DNA of 64,000 nucleotides from Orthonyx spaldingii (lineage: Eukaryota > Chordata > Aves > Passeriformes > Orthonychidae): NCBI GenBank assembly GCA_013397795.1, contig VZTJ01000078.1:62428-126427 (forward strand). Reading direction: 5' to 3'. The translations under genes and the position numbers were made by a program. Positions 12,392-24,319 of this stretch are shown in pieces (within the stretch, counting starts at the first letter, position 1; each line of letters starts with the position of its first letter). The notes below the pieces were generated by a model. It was not told the origin of the DNA, made no database searches, and saw only the letters and a list, made by a program, of their open reading frames with translations.

Positions 12392-13609
12392 GGTTAAATT
12401 GTTTATTTCCCCTTATTTCATCCTTGGAAAATGCAGTGCTTTGGCTGAAATTCTCTAAAATGCCCACAGTGAAAACTGCAGCCCAAATGGTTATAATGGA
12501 GATAAATTATAAACAATTGAATGCAGGATCTTCTAATGAGAGGTATCAAGGAATATTAATAATAGATATTATTTCCAGCCAAGCCTGTAATAATACATGA
12601 TAGGATATTTAAGGTAAAGAGATGCAAGCACAAAGTGAGGCAAATGTATGTACTCATCTTTTACATTTTAATGGAACTAATTAATGAGGCTGGCATGCTT
12701 TTCAAAATGCTTTAATTTATTCTTTGATTAAAAAGTAGAAGTCTCTCATTAGTGCAAAAATATCTTTTCTGAGTTACACTTCTGGAGTGTATAAACCAGA
12801 TCAGTGCTGATATAAACTGGGAATTTCAAAATTATTGTTTACACTGCATACTATTTCTGCATCATTCATTGTGGATTTACATCATAATTAGTTTGCTCTG
12901 TTTTCCCTGCAGTAAGCTTGACTTGAAATGGGAAGCTCCTTTGGATTTAACTGTTGCACCTGATTGCTTTTTTACTTTCAGACATTGACCACAAGACACG
13001 TACATTATTTTACTTTTTATTTCTATGAGAAGGAGTTAAAAAAACCTACTTCTGTATTTGATTTATCAAATTACTTCTTTTCAGTTTTGCTCAGTTTTAG
13101 GTAAGGTGACTTTTGCATTTGTGGAATGGTATTTTGATTATAAAGCACTGCTTTGTCTAGCTCACAGATTTTTTTTTTTTTTTTTGGCATGTACCTTAAT
13201 TATATTATTCCCCTGCAGACCTCATTTGGGGAAAAAAGATCTACTGCAGCAGTTTCTCTTTAATACCAGGTTCTGTAATTAGTATCCTCCTTCTACTTAC
13301 TCATGATTTTGATAAAACATTAATTGATATTAAATACCGTGAGTGCGTGTGGAGGGTTGGGGGTGTTCCCAGCTGAAGCTGCATTCCTGGCAGTACCAGG
13401 GGATGGCTCCACAGGGGGAGAGTAGTTGCACCTTTGGATGAATGTGTGATTCTGATGCTTCTCTGTCTCACTTTAATGGATGAAGCTCTCCCCAGGCTAG
13501 AGCGTTTATGAGGACTTTACAGTGCTGAAACATCCTTGAGCTAAAGCTAGAATCCTGCTAGCTTTCGAGAATTCGATCTAGATAGTAAAAAATGTGATTG
13601 TGTTACGTT

Positions 13610-13870
13610 GGCACAGAGCAGTCCCTGTGCCAGCCCCTGCCCTTGTGCAGGTTGTCCTTCCCCTATGGCTGGAGCAGGAATGTCCCGGGTCCCGGCGGGG
13701 CTGTCCCAGCCCTGCTCCTCACCAGCCCTCACCTTCCCTTCACACCTGACCTCTGCAGAGCAGCAGGGGAGGGAGCCCGGGGTGCAGGCTGAGGGGTTCC
13801 TGCTCCCTGCCAGCTGCCCAGGTTCTGTGTGTTGCCCTCTCTTGTACCCCTTGGAGCTGGCAGGGAAGTG
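13610..13870. other. GC-rich patch of unknown nature
   Basis: This is a local rise in G+C against the AT-leaning surroundings, containing the CpG-bearing string CCCGGGTCCCGGCGGGG at about 13684-13700. Several overlapping frames under 90 codons are open simply because stop codons are rare in GC-rich DNA. It could be a small CpG cluster, an old GC-rich repeat, or a local gene-conversion isochore effect. I see no promoter elements or splice signals that would make it a gene start. Confidence 0.5.
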
Positions 13871-14815
13871 AGGAGGAAGAGGAGGGTGGTGTGGTGACCG
13901 CTCCAGAGCGCTGAGCTCGGCCTCAGAGCAGCCGCGACTGCTGAAACACGGCAGTGGCTTGTTGCTTTCAGGCTGTCCTTTTTCAGCTTTCTGCTACAGA
14001 AAGTTCAGACTCTGAGGCAAATTTGCAGCCTTCCTCACCCTTACTTACCGCTGTTTTGTGGCTGTGAAGATGGTTGCAACAAAGGGGGAAGATTTTCCGT
14101 CTAGAAAGTCAGGATAAGATCCAGAGCATCTTGTAGGCTAAGTAGAACAGATGGGAAACATACTGCTTTGCCCTCCTCAGCAGGTTAGAATCTGGTGGCT
14201 TGTGTATGAGATTTAATGTGGATATGAATAAATAATAAAGAGAAGGGAAAGAAATATTTGCTCAAAAAGGAGTTTACAGAATTATATGCTCTACTGATAA
14301 ATCAGTCCAAAAATACCTCCTCGTTGTGACTCATTTTTCAACTTCTTTGACAGCAGATAGTGTCCCAATTTAAAAGGTTCTCTGTGGATTTCAATCCCAC
14401 TATTCCTCCCTGTTTCAACAATGTTACATATCCCAGTTTACTAATACAGGGCTCTTTCTCACATAAGGAAAATAAATTAGCAATTTAGAAAGGCTGACCA
14501 GAGACAACTCATCAAAGAGGAGTCCAGAGCTGTGTGAGTGGCAGCACTGTCTTACAAATTCTATAAATACTGGTGTCACCCATGCACATCTTCCTTGGAT
14601 TTTGCATTTATTTCTCCCTATATTATACACCAACATGGGTAGCAAATATATGAAAAAGAGGAGACAGCCGAGATTAGGGGCTGGAAACATTTTCACAGCA
14701 GTATCTTGTCAGCTTTCCAGCACACTCTGACTTATCGAGATCCAAACACTCACAGCTGGTGCATATTTTAATGCCAAATGACTGGCATGGCTGAAATTGG
14801 AATTCACAGTCTCTC

Positions 14816-14836
14816 AATGCACTGTACCAGTGCATT
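14816..14836. repeat. 9-bp perfect inverted repeat
   Basis: AATGCACTG (14816-14824) and CAGTGCATT (14828-14836) flank a TAC spacer. A second inverted pair, ATGCCA (14771-14776) and TGGCAT (14783-14788), lies just upstream. A few perfect 9-bp stems with short loops are expected by chance in 64 kb, so no function is assigned. Confidence 0.8.
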
Positions 14837-15214
14837 TAGTCAGCACATTGCTTTTGTGTGACTCTTTTAAAGTTAAGTTACATTTCAATGAGGGTATTTT
14901 TATGGAGGCACTGTGAAGTTGCACGGAAGAGTGTGCAGCTTGGTGTGCCAAGTGGTTCTATGTCTGATTAAAATTAGAAGTAAAACAACATGAAAAACCC
15001 TTCTAATTTACTGCCCTAAAATTGTCAATTAGAGCAGTGCCAAACAGTCTGGCAAGAGCTCCAGTTCTTCCAAAAGGCAGAAGAGCAGTGCCAACTCTAA
15101 AGCAAAGGAAAGCAGAGGAAATATTTGTCAACTCTATCCAATAACTGGTCACGTAATAATAGGGCAGTAAATTCTCCAACCTGAGTTGTTTGGCTGATGG
15201 TTGGAACAATTTTT

Positions 15215-15359
15215 GGGGGGGGGTTGCTTAAAGGTTTTTTGGGTTTGGGGGTTTTTTCCTTTCATTTTTATGGAATTTTTTTTGTTTGGGGTTTTTTTGG
15301 GGGTTTTTTTGGGTGGTTTTTTTTTTTGTTGTTGTTGTTGGTTGGTTTTATTCTAGGGG
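15215..15359. repeat. G/T low-complexity block, quadruplex-prone
   Basis: For about 145 bp the plus strand is almost only G and T. G runs of 9, 3, 5, 4, 5, 3 and 4 (15215-15223, 15241-15243, 15247-15251, 15288-15291, 15299-15303, 15311-15313, 15356-15359) alternate with T runs of up to 12 and a short TTG repeat (about 15327-15340). Four or more G runs of at least three make intrastrand G-quadruplexes plausible. The open frames across it (F, G, V and L-rich) are composition artefacts. Confidence 0.85.
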
Positions 15360-15629
15360 TTTTCTTAGTTTTAAAATTTTTTCATTAGTGCATCCTTTTT
15401 CATTGGAATTGTCATATATTGCTGTGTAACTCAGTGCTGAGATGAATGTTCTACACTGCCATGTCTCCTGAGCAGCTCAGTAAATAATGTTGCATTGTCT
15501 ATGAAATTTGAAATAACCATCAATTTCTCACATTGACACTAGAGGAAAGGTTTTGGGACAAGCTGCTTTGGCAGGGTGATAGCTGCTGTACATCTATCCT
15601 CTGAAATTCAGTGGCCAGAAACATGAATT

Positions 15630-15963
15630 GTGGCCTCCCAGACCTGAAGGGAGACTGCAAGAAAGATAGAAAGGAACTATTTACAAAGCATGAAGTGACA
15701 GGACAAGGGGGAACAGCTTCAAACTGAACAGTGAGTAGGTTTAGGTTGGATATTAAGAAAAATGTCAATTCTATAAGGGTGATGAGGACCTGGCACAGCT
15801 TGCCCAGAGAAACTTTGGCTGCCCCCTCCCTGGAAGTGTTCAAGACCAGGCTGGATGGAGCTCTGAGGAAGCTGGTCTCGTGGAAGGTGTCCACAGCAGC
15901 AGGGTCGGAACAAGGTGATGTTTAACATCCCTTCCAACCCAAGCTTTTCTATGATTCCGTGAT
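15630..15963 (+). mobile_element. CR1 non-LTR retrotransposon, 5'-truncated 3' end
   Basis: A CR1 LINE fragment of about 330 bp, 5'-truncated as usual for this family. Translated in the plus direction, 15731-15890 still reads RFRLDIKKN followed by PSLEVFKTRLDGALRKLV, the known C-terminal region of CR1 ORF2. The nucleotide 3' end has the family hallmark CATCCCTTCCAACCCAAGC followed by two copies of the 8-bp terminal unit (TCTATGAT, TCCGTGAT; 15949-15964). Scattered substitutions show an inactive copy of intermediate age. It lies about 270 bp downstream of the G/T block and has no coding role now. Confidence 0.92.
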
Positions 15964-15964
15964 T

Positions 15965-18900
15965 TCCTTTTTAGGAAACACATTTCAGGTCTATAGTAAG
16001 AGCTTGCCTTGACTCTGAGCCCCTGAACACGGAGCAGAGTCCCCCTGTGGGATCACGGTCCCAAAGGGGTCTGCAGCACAGCTATGGGGACTGTTGGCTC
16101 CTTTGGGATCATCTTTCTAACAGTATTGCTGGAAAGGGTTGTGTCATGCAATGCTGTGGTGTTTGGAGATAGGCTTTCACAGATTTAGAAGGTTCCAAAC
16201 ACTGTCTGAATTAATCTAAAGTCATGGAGCAACTCAGATTTTGTTCGTTAACATTCTTGCTAGACTATGAAATGAATTGAATCCAATTCAATTCAATGGG
16301 AGCAAGATCCCAATATGAGAGAGACTTTTGAACTCTCCAAATCTACAAGAGGTTTTTTTGTGTGTTCCATATGTTTGCAAACAATTATCACACTTGAATA
16401 ATTTGACACAGAGGGTGGCAACAGATCAGCCAGTACTTCCATTATACCCCAGATTGTGTAGAACTTTATTTTTTGACCTGCTATATTTGCTTTTTCTTTT
16501 CTTAGTTTTTTATATTTTGTTCCCAATCCTAGATTTCGGTTTATCTTAATGACTGCAGTAGATTCAGGCTTTAAGGGTGAACAAAGTATATATATATACA
16601 TATAGTATATGTACCAATGTTAAAAATTGGTTAATGAACCATCCTAGCAAAAAACTTGGGGGTGGGGGAGATGGGTGGAACCACAATAAAGAAGATAAAT
16701 TATGACTCTATCAACAGCAGAGTTAAGTCTGGGCAGTTATTGAGGACCATGTGGAAAAGAAAATAAGCAACAGGTGGCACAGGACACAAAGAGGAGCAGG
16801 AGAGGTATCTGGGCTAATGCTCTCACATGCTGCACTGAACAGGGTGAATAATCCCTGGCATTAACTTCTTTCACTTCCCATGCAAATCTGTGCCAGGAAA
16901 GAAAAAAATGTTTAAAAGAGTGCCAGGGAGGTATGGTCAAACTCTGTAGAGTAAGTGGGAAGGACATACAAAGGGAAAGGACTTCAACTTGTCTCACAGT
17001 AATAATTGGGGTTTGTTTTGGTTTGTGGGTTCGGGTTTTTGTCTTGGAGGCTGGTCTGAGCAAATGAGAACCAGAGCAGCTGGCATTTGTGCCTGCTGTG
17101 TGTCAAGAGCTCTCACCTCTGTAACTAGTGAGGTTCAAAGCTGGGACCTCAGCATGGTCTGAAGTCTGACTACTCGGAAGGAAAAACAAACCACAATGTC
17201 CAGTGTTCTTTCCCTGAGGCTCAGTGCATGTGCACCTCACAGAGGTTTTACGAGGAGTTTCACTACCTTAAAGAAGTAAGATCAGACTGTGAACGGTGTA
17301 TTTTACTGTTATTATCAAACATAATACATATATGCCATAGGACAGAGGGAAATGGCAGTGCTACAGTATGGGATACTTAGCCTATGTTACAGGTTTAGAC
17401 TGGTGCCTCCCAGTGTTATGGGGCAATTCGTAAGGGTATGAAACTGTAAAAAGAAAACAATTAATTACTTTGCACCCAGTAGTTGTATCAAAGTTATCAC
17501 AAAGACATCTTTGGCACTCAAGAAAAGCTGAACTTGAACAAGGACCAAATCATCCCCGTTCTGCACTTGCAGCCTGCATGCTTTGTTCTTAGAAATCCCA
17601 TCCTGCATGAGTGCAGAAAGAATTATCTATGTTCAAAAGGCCCAGCCCCCACCAAATAATCTGGGACAGCTGCATGTTTTGGTACCAAATTCAGTGGGAG
17701 CAGGAATAAGGGCATGATGGGTCAATAAAAAGCTTTTGGCTTAAACATTTGCATTTTACTCTTTGTTTCAGAGTCATGTTGCATTCTCATGTCCCCCTAT
17801 TTCTGCATCCATTCAAAGAAGGAATATGTGCCAACTGCAGTTCTTTATATGTCTCTGGAATTGCAGATATTTAATGAGTTTTAACATAATTTATTACCAG
17901 TAGAGAGCAGTCTGAGATTACAATTAATATCAGACATTGCATGAGGAAAATACCATGGTTGAGCCACCCATACAGTACATAGTGCAGAATTAAACTGACT
18001 AATTTTTAAGCATACATAATATGTATTTGTAAAAGTAGCTTATTTTTGCCAATTAAGTCTTTAAAGAGCAAACATTTGAAAACTTTTTATATAGCATAAA
18101 GTGAAGGAAAACATGATAGTATTCTTTACAGTTTGAATTTTAAAGGTGTGAGCACTGGACATCATATTTCTGTCTTTGCCTTACCTTGTTTAAAAACAGA
18201 TTTGTTGTAAATAATATTTGTGGTTCATGGTTTTCCTTAGTTCCTAAGCTTGAAACTTTCCTTGGTGAACAGTGTGTAGAGCATTATGCTGTAGCCTCCA
18301 TTTCAATTTGCTTACATATTTTTAGTAGTTTTCAAGTTACAAACATAAAGCCTGTTTTTCATCAGTAGCATCCTACAGAGTGTTTCATTCATACTGCTGA
18401 AAGATGTAAGAAATAAGAATCATTGCCAAAATCAATAAACTGAAGTATTGACTTTCAATCCTGTCCTGTTTAGAAGGCATTAATCTACATGCTAAATCAC
18501 ATCATCATTGTAATTCTGTCCATCTTGCAGTTTTCACCATTTTTTGGGCTATGCCTTCTAGTTACATGACTTTTTTTTTTTTTTTTTTCCTTTTTTGGTA
18601 CTCCAAGGGCTTGTCTTCAAATCCTGTCTCGTTTTAATATTTCACCCTATAACATAGTCAATGCTCTAATTTTACTGCATTATCCAGCAGACATATGCGG
18701 CTGTTAAGAGTAGATGTACAAAATCTCTTAACTCCTGAGTTGAGTCTTTCTGGAGGCAGGAGCAGCAGTGTGCCTAGCCATACCCAGAGAAAGATCTGCT
18801 TGTGGTGTACAGTAAGCCTCAGTGCCTGGAAGTGGATCTAAACAGATTTGGGTTTAATTTTTTAAATTTTTTTTCTTAAGGTCCCACTCTCTTAAGACTG

Positions 18901-21900
18901 GACCTCACTTCTTGTGCACTTTCCTGTGGTTGCAGGGATGGACATCTTGTGCCAGATGGGGAAGAGCTCTCCAGGTCTCTCCTATGAAACATGGGCAGGG
19001 AAGTGCAGGGCTCTGCTCAATCCACCTGCTCCCTGCGCAGGGCAGAGCAAGCCCAAGAAGCTGAAGTGCAGTTCAGTCTTATCACATAAGCCTCATACAT
19101 GTTCAAAACAGAAATCAGTGCATGAGTGAGAGGTTCATACATGGATGGTCAGGTGGTTCAGCAGAAGAAAGCATGTAGGAGCAGAGCCGAATGCAGTGTC
19201 AACACCTGTCTCTGCAGAGATGAAAGAGTAGGTGTGTCCTGTGTACAGTCATTAGTGTAGGAACAAAGAAGCATGACCCATCCCTGCAAATGTCTAATCC
19301 AAGTCAGCTCCTTTCATCACAGCCTTTTAAGGCCTCTCCAACAAAGTTCAGCTTGCTTTCAACTCCACCAGACATCAATAGACCCATGTGGGTCTACAGG
19401 AATCTTTCTAGGCATAAAAACTTGCTGATAACACAACTTCATTTACACGGAATCATTTAGTGCTTAAAGCCATGGGAGGTGTGTGTGGCCTGGTGAGGAG
19501 TCCTGCACAGCTGTGTTTGCAAGACTTGGTGCACAAAGTGGGGTCGGCACATTTTATTCACAGACTTGATGATGGTAAGGGAAATCAATCCCAAATGAGA
19601 ATTTGGTTTGTGCTCTGGTTGTCCCTAGAATCCCAGTGCATCAATTTGAGGAACAGCATAGATTAGAGATGTGTTGAATTGTATTATTCACTTACTTTTG
19701 TAGGCTTCCAGGAAGCCCACTTGGGAAGTGGCTTAATTTCAAGGGAGTAATGAAGAGAAGTTCTAAAAGAGCACAGTTACAATGAAAAGAGAACACAAAA
19801 GGTAAGGGCACTAACCTGGCTGTAGTTTCAGGCTAAATCAGAATTCATTATTTATTCCCACCATCATTTTTTACTTTATTACTGCACACCAAGGATGTAC
19901 AATGTTTGTTTTTTGTCTGTGTTAAATTGAGACAAGCTTGAGGCGGCAAGACCTTTCTGTCTTACTGCCAAAAGAACTAGTGGGGCAGAGATACACTAAA
20001 AATGTTGTATATTTTAACTATGTCCATAATCTTACACTACTGTGTTTACTAGCCTTCAGTAAGAAACTTGTTTCATCTCAGTTCGGACTTTTTTTTTTAA
20101 CAAAATGTGCTTGGAACACCATTTTTAAAAATCTATAGAGAGGATTAAATAGATAATCACCAACCATTTGACTCTGGAATTCTTGTTTATATATATTAGT
20201 AGGTTTTCCTATTTGAATGATATAAATAGCTGAGGCAGAGACCCAGCTTGCAAGAGCCTGTCTGAGTCTTTATCACTGAACAGAAGCTGTCACTTCATGG
20301 GTGCGGTTCACTTGTTTCTTTCATGTATTTCTTGCTCTAGCGTCAGCCCAGCCTCATCCCATGAGAACTTGTGGTTGCTGTTTTTCTCAGTGCTTCCTTA
20401 TCTCAGGTTCCAGGGTTGCCTTTTTTTAGCTCTCCTGTTGTGTTGCAATCTCTCCACAGACTCCCTGAAATACAGTGCAATAGGGCACTTGGCGGGCATT
20501 GTTTGGCTCAGACACCTCTCTGGTTTTGCGAGGGAATTGATAATTAAAGATGAGAGGCTTATTGCTGCAGCATAATGTAGGAATATTTTGAAATCAGAAG
20601 GCAAGCATTACGGAACTCTGGAGGAAATGAAGGTTCAATATTGTCCACATTATTAATCACTTGCATTGTTTCTCCCTGTGACAAAAACAATCTGTATTTT
20701 CTATGACTCTGTATGAATATTTAACATTTAAAAAATCCATGTATTCTTTTAACAGTTTCCTCTTAATGGCACTGTTAGGAATTCCTGTATAGGAATCTCA
20801 TTTGAGGAAAAAATACTTATATCTAAATTCTCCAGCAATAAAATAAGAATATCCATTTGAAAAGATTTGCCTAAATGTTATGTGTAATCTGTAGAATATA
20901 AATTCTTGGAGATAGAGATTGCCTTTTATTCTGTACTAGTAAGGTACCTAGAACAATAGTGTCATTGTAAGTGACTGTAGTTGAATAGGTATTGAAAACT
21001 AATATTTCAACAGCCACAGTACTCAAAATGTGTTTTGAAAGGTGATATATAACAGCTCTATTGCAAGTCTGTAGTTGGTAAACAATATAAAAATAAAAAA
21101 TATGACACTTCGCTTGCCTCTCCTGTGCCCACGTTGTCAAAGAAAACATAAAACCCTAAATCTAGGGAAAACAGCATTACAAAATATTCTGCTAACAAGA
21201 AATAGTGTGTAGTAACTTGGCTTTATCCTTGTGTATGCACATCTTAATCCAGCCCTCAGTTAAGGCTGAATGTGATACTTCCTCACTTGTAAAACAACAC
21301 TGAAGTGTGTTTAGCATAGTTTTATTTTAAATGTGGAATATAAATAGTGCATGTAAACCCAAGGATGATGGCAGAAATTGCAGTTCAAAGGACTGGGTAA
21401 CAGAAACAGTTTTGGGATGGAGCAGTGGACCTGGATCTCCGTTCTCTGCTTGGGGATGTGCCTGTGGCTGGAGGCGCTGGCTCCTCTGCTGCCTGTGCCC
21501 CTTTGGGATCGGCATCCCCTCTGCAGGTCACTAACATGCAACTTGGAGGAAAGCAGAGGAGGAAGGGGAAGCCAGTTATGAGGTTTCTGCTGTGGTGAAA
21601 GCTGCTTTTCTCCTATGTACCTGAATGGTGTGAGCAGAAACACTGGCTATTCTAAGAGGTCGCGTCAGGGCTGAGCAGGAGCACGGCTGCTCCATGCAGC
21701 CTGCTCCTCCAGCAGCATGGAGAAAATCCAGGAAGGAACACATGCTGGATTTGTTGTAGCAGTTCCCCCACTTCCCTTCTGTGATATCTGTCCTTGTCAA
21801 CGATGGCCGGCCCCTTTCACGGGCAATTGGCCTCAAGGGAACTGCTTGTTTCTGGGGAATTGCATCTGTTTCCTTCAACTCTCTCCAACTCACACTCATC

Positions 21901-22185
21901 TATTTGCATGCCAATCAGTTTTTTCTCTTTGCGGGATATTATCTTTAAGGACTGCCCTTTTGTGTATGGCCCTTCCCCCTTCCTCTGGCCATACAGCCTT
22001 CCCCACATGCATACTTTCTTCTTCCTTCCTAAGGAGTTTCCCTAAACAATGAATAGAAACAGGAAGCCACTTGCAGCCCCTTTTCCCTTCCCTTTCACTG
22101 AAAAGCATTAGAGCTTTTTACACAGTGACCTTGAAGTAGCCTTCCTTTCTCAGCTCAAACTTGTAGCGGTGATTGATGTACCTTT
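15965..22185. other. Unique noncoding DNA
   Basis: No gene or transposon is recognised. Local features are a short TA/TATA run at 16586-16610, an 18-nt T tract at 18571-18588, and an 8-bp inverted repeat (TAGACCCA, TG spacer, TGGGTCTA; 19379-19396). The stretch near 20520-20575, containing AATTGATAATTAAAGATGAG, has the texture of a conserved enhancer core, but this cannot be tested here. Frames reach 110 codons at most and carry no domain. Confidence 0.5.
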
Positions 22186-22346
22186 GAGGGGGGGCAAAGG
22201 CAAAGAAGAGGTGAAATAATAAAAATGAAATAAAATAAAGAAAAAAAGAAAAGAAAATCTGCCCAGACTGAGGAATTCAGAGATGAAAAGAAAGAAGAAA
22301 AAAAAAAAAAGAAAGAAAAGAAAAAAAATCCAACCCAAAAAAGCAA
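22186..22346. repeat. Purine-rich A/G tract
   Basis: The plus strand is dominated by A and G over about 160 bp, in two halves (22186-22259 and 22279-22346) rich in GAAA, AAAGA and AATAAAATAA units. The minus-strand frames over it read as long F/L/S strings, a composition artefact. Mixed purine tracts like this can form triplex (H-DNA) structures, although mirror symmetry here is only partial. Confidence 0.8.
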
Positions 22347-24164
22347 GGAACCCAGTTCACCTGTATAGGCTTGAATGTCTCTGAATAGCTACCCCATGGA
22401 GGTGTGATTGCTCTGTATTATGCTCTGTAGGTCAGAGTCACTGGGTGACGGAGAGCTTGCAGTCAGATGCCTGGGGCTTCCTCTTCCCACAAAAGCAGTA
22501 GGAAAAGAAACAAGGATTTTTTATGAAACCAGAAAATTACAGGTTTTTTCTACAGGCTTATCTTAAAATGTTATTCCTATCAGCATCAATGGAAGAGGCT
22601 TGAGTAAATTATGGCCATTTTCAGGAGTGCACACTTATCCAAAGGTGTTCAGCTTCACTTTTTCCTTGAGTTCCTGCTGACAAAACTGCACTGTGTAATG
22701 GCTGAGTGTCAATCACCAGCGGACGCTGTCGTGTTCAGCGGAAAGTACTGAGCAGCCCTGAGAGGGGGTGTTTAAAACATGAGCAGCCTCAAGGAATAAC
22801 CAGGGTGTGCTACTCATTCTCATTTTGACTTTGCTTTTCTACTTTATTTACTTGTTAATTTTACCCTCTAAACTGCACTATTTAAAAACACATTTAATAA
22901 AATATCTGATTAAAGGTTATGGTAATAAGTACATTATAGAGTTTTAGAGTATGTCAAGTATCAACATATAAGTCAGGTAGTTCACTGTGTCTTTGAAACA
23001 CTAGAAAATTATTTCCCTTAGATGAGGACAATGCTGACTAAATGACTTGCCAAAGTTGTCCAGTGTGTCCAGCTGAACTGTCTCCTGAGTTTGCCTCATA
23101 ATCAGTTCATCACCTTGGTATGAGTATCTGTTTAATAGCGTTTTCCTACAATGTCATTTGAATTTTTCTGCTCTCATTGAATTGTGCTCGTTTGTTCTCT
23201 TTTTTTTCGTCTTACAAAAATGTGCTTCGGTGGGTCTGGCTGATGGTTTGATGGGTCCCATCTCCTTTCATGCAAACAGGTGCATTCTGGAAGCAAAGAA
23301 GAAATAGTCCTTTTTTTTCCCCAAAACCAACTGCCAAAACACATTTCCAAGCAAAATGAACTTCTTCCATGTCTTTGATATTCTTGACCTGACTCCATAC
23401 TGGTTTCATTAATTTACTCTGGATTCTTGACTCATCTGCTAAGTCCCAGCTCTTCCATAAATGAGCTATGGCTGACCCTGCTAAGCTCCTGCTGGACATA
23501 GCTGTCTGCAAATCTCAAAGCAGCACCCTGGATTTAAAAACAGGCATGATGAGAGCTCTGATTATCTTCCTGAACTTAAATACAATCTGGTCTGTTCACA
23601 TGCCTGTTACCAGTGTGAAGAATTTATTTCAATTACTGAAACTGGCTCCTTTTGAAATACAAGGAGCATTTATGTTTGTTATGAGACACCCTCTTCTCTT
23701 CCCACTAAGCATTTTTGAAACCTGTTCATTATGCAAGCTCTATGGAGAACCCTTTGGAGAACAATTATGTGTTATCCAAGGTATCATGACAAATGCTGGA
23801 TACAATAACTCCTAACTCACAAAAAGCATGAATGCTGCTTTTCTTGATGCCTCGTATTTCTTGCAGCTTTACATCCAGATGGATTTCCCCATTGTCACTG
23901 CATGTTAAGTTCAAACCCGTAGGGATTTTTCCATTAGACACTTAACTCTTTCTGGGTCAGTTCAGCAGGTATTTCCCTCCTGCAGCTTCCTCTATTCCAC
24001 CAGAGATGCTCATCCTTCATCTCTCCTGTTAATTCAGATTCTTTATGTGGGATCCAAACCAAACAATGCTCTTCTCATTCTAGTGAATGTACTCTCATGG
24101 AGATTCTTTTCTGAAAGCAGACCTCTCAGTATTTTGCAGAGATTAATGAATTTGCCTTCCCAAT
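22347..24164. other. Unique noncoding DNA
   Basis: No gene, RNA or transposon is recognised. The best frame is 115 codons on the plus strand (23468-23815), with no domain or flanking splice signals that I would trust. Composition is AT-leaning. Confidence 0.5.
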
Positions 24165-24165
24165 G

Positions 24166-24273
24166 TCCCCCAGAGGCAAGAAAGCTTTGCACAAAAAAAA
24201 AAAAAAAAAAAAAAAAGGGAAAGTGGGAATCCAGNNNNNNNNNNNNNNNGGCCCCCGAGGAGAAAAAAAGTTG

Positions 24274-24304
<31 letters not shown>

Positions 24305-24319
24305 AAACTGGGAATCCAG
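24166..24319. other. Assembly artefact: duplicated poly(A) block across a gap
   Basis: The left block (24166-24234) and the right block (24250-24319) are noisy copies of one sequence. Each has CCCCC(A)GAGG, then an A-rich stretch, a long A run (24 at 24193-24216; 28 at 24274-24301), and then GGGAAAGTGGGAATCCAG or GGGAAACTGGGAATCCAG. They are separated by 15 Ns. Differences lie mostly in homopolymers and single bases. This is what a failed contig overlap at a homopolymer leaves behind, so probably only one copy exists in the genome. Confidence 0.8.
24235..24249. other. 15-base N gap
   Basis: Fifteen undetermined bases between two near-identical blocks. The gap has no sequence content. Its flanks suggest an unmerged overlap and not missing DNA. 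Confidence 0.99.

Larger units (their letters stand above)
12387..15180. other. Noncoding DNA with CNE-like stretch and GC-rich patch
   Basis: No gene is recognised. Roughly 12600-13110 is AT-rich with many homeodomain-like TAAT cores and few obvious decay features. That texture resembles conserved noncoding elements, but this is only an impression. A 17-nt T tract lies at 13169-13185. From about 13600 to 13870 the base composition becomes clearly GC-rich, with a few CpGs (around 13684-13700), without a recognisable exon. Two short inverted repeats occur at 14771-14788 and 14816-14836. Confidence 0.45.

Noticed and set aside
13598..13871. GC-rich patch considered as a first exon or CpG-island promoter
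   Set aside because: CpGs are few and confined to about 20 bp. There is no convincing donor splice site paired with an open frame, and the frames show no family resemblance.
15197..15388. Short hydrophobic (F/G/V-rich) open frame resembling a membrane peptide
   Set aside because: Direct result of the G/T low-complexity block.
19379..19396. Inverted repeat TAGACCCA-TG-TGGGTCTA
   Set aside because: An 8-bp stem is well within chance expectation and has no supporting context.
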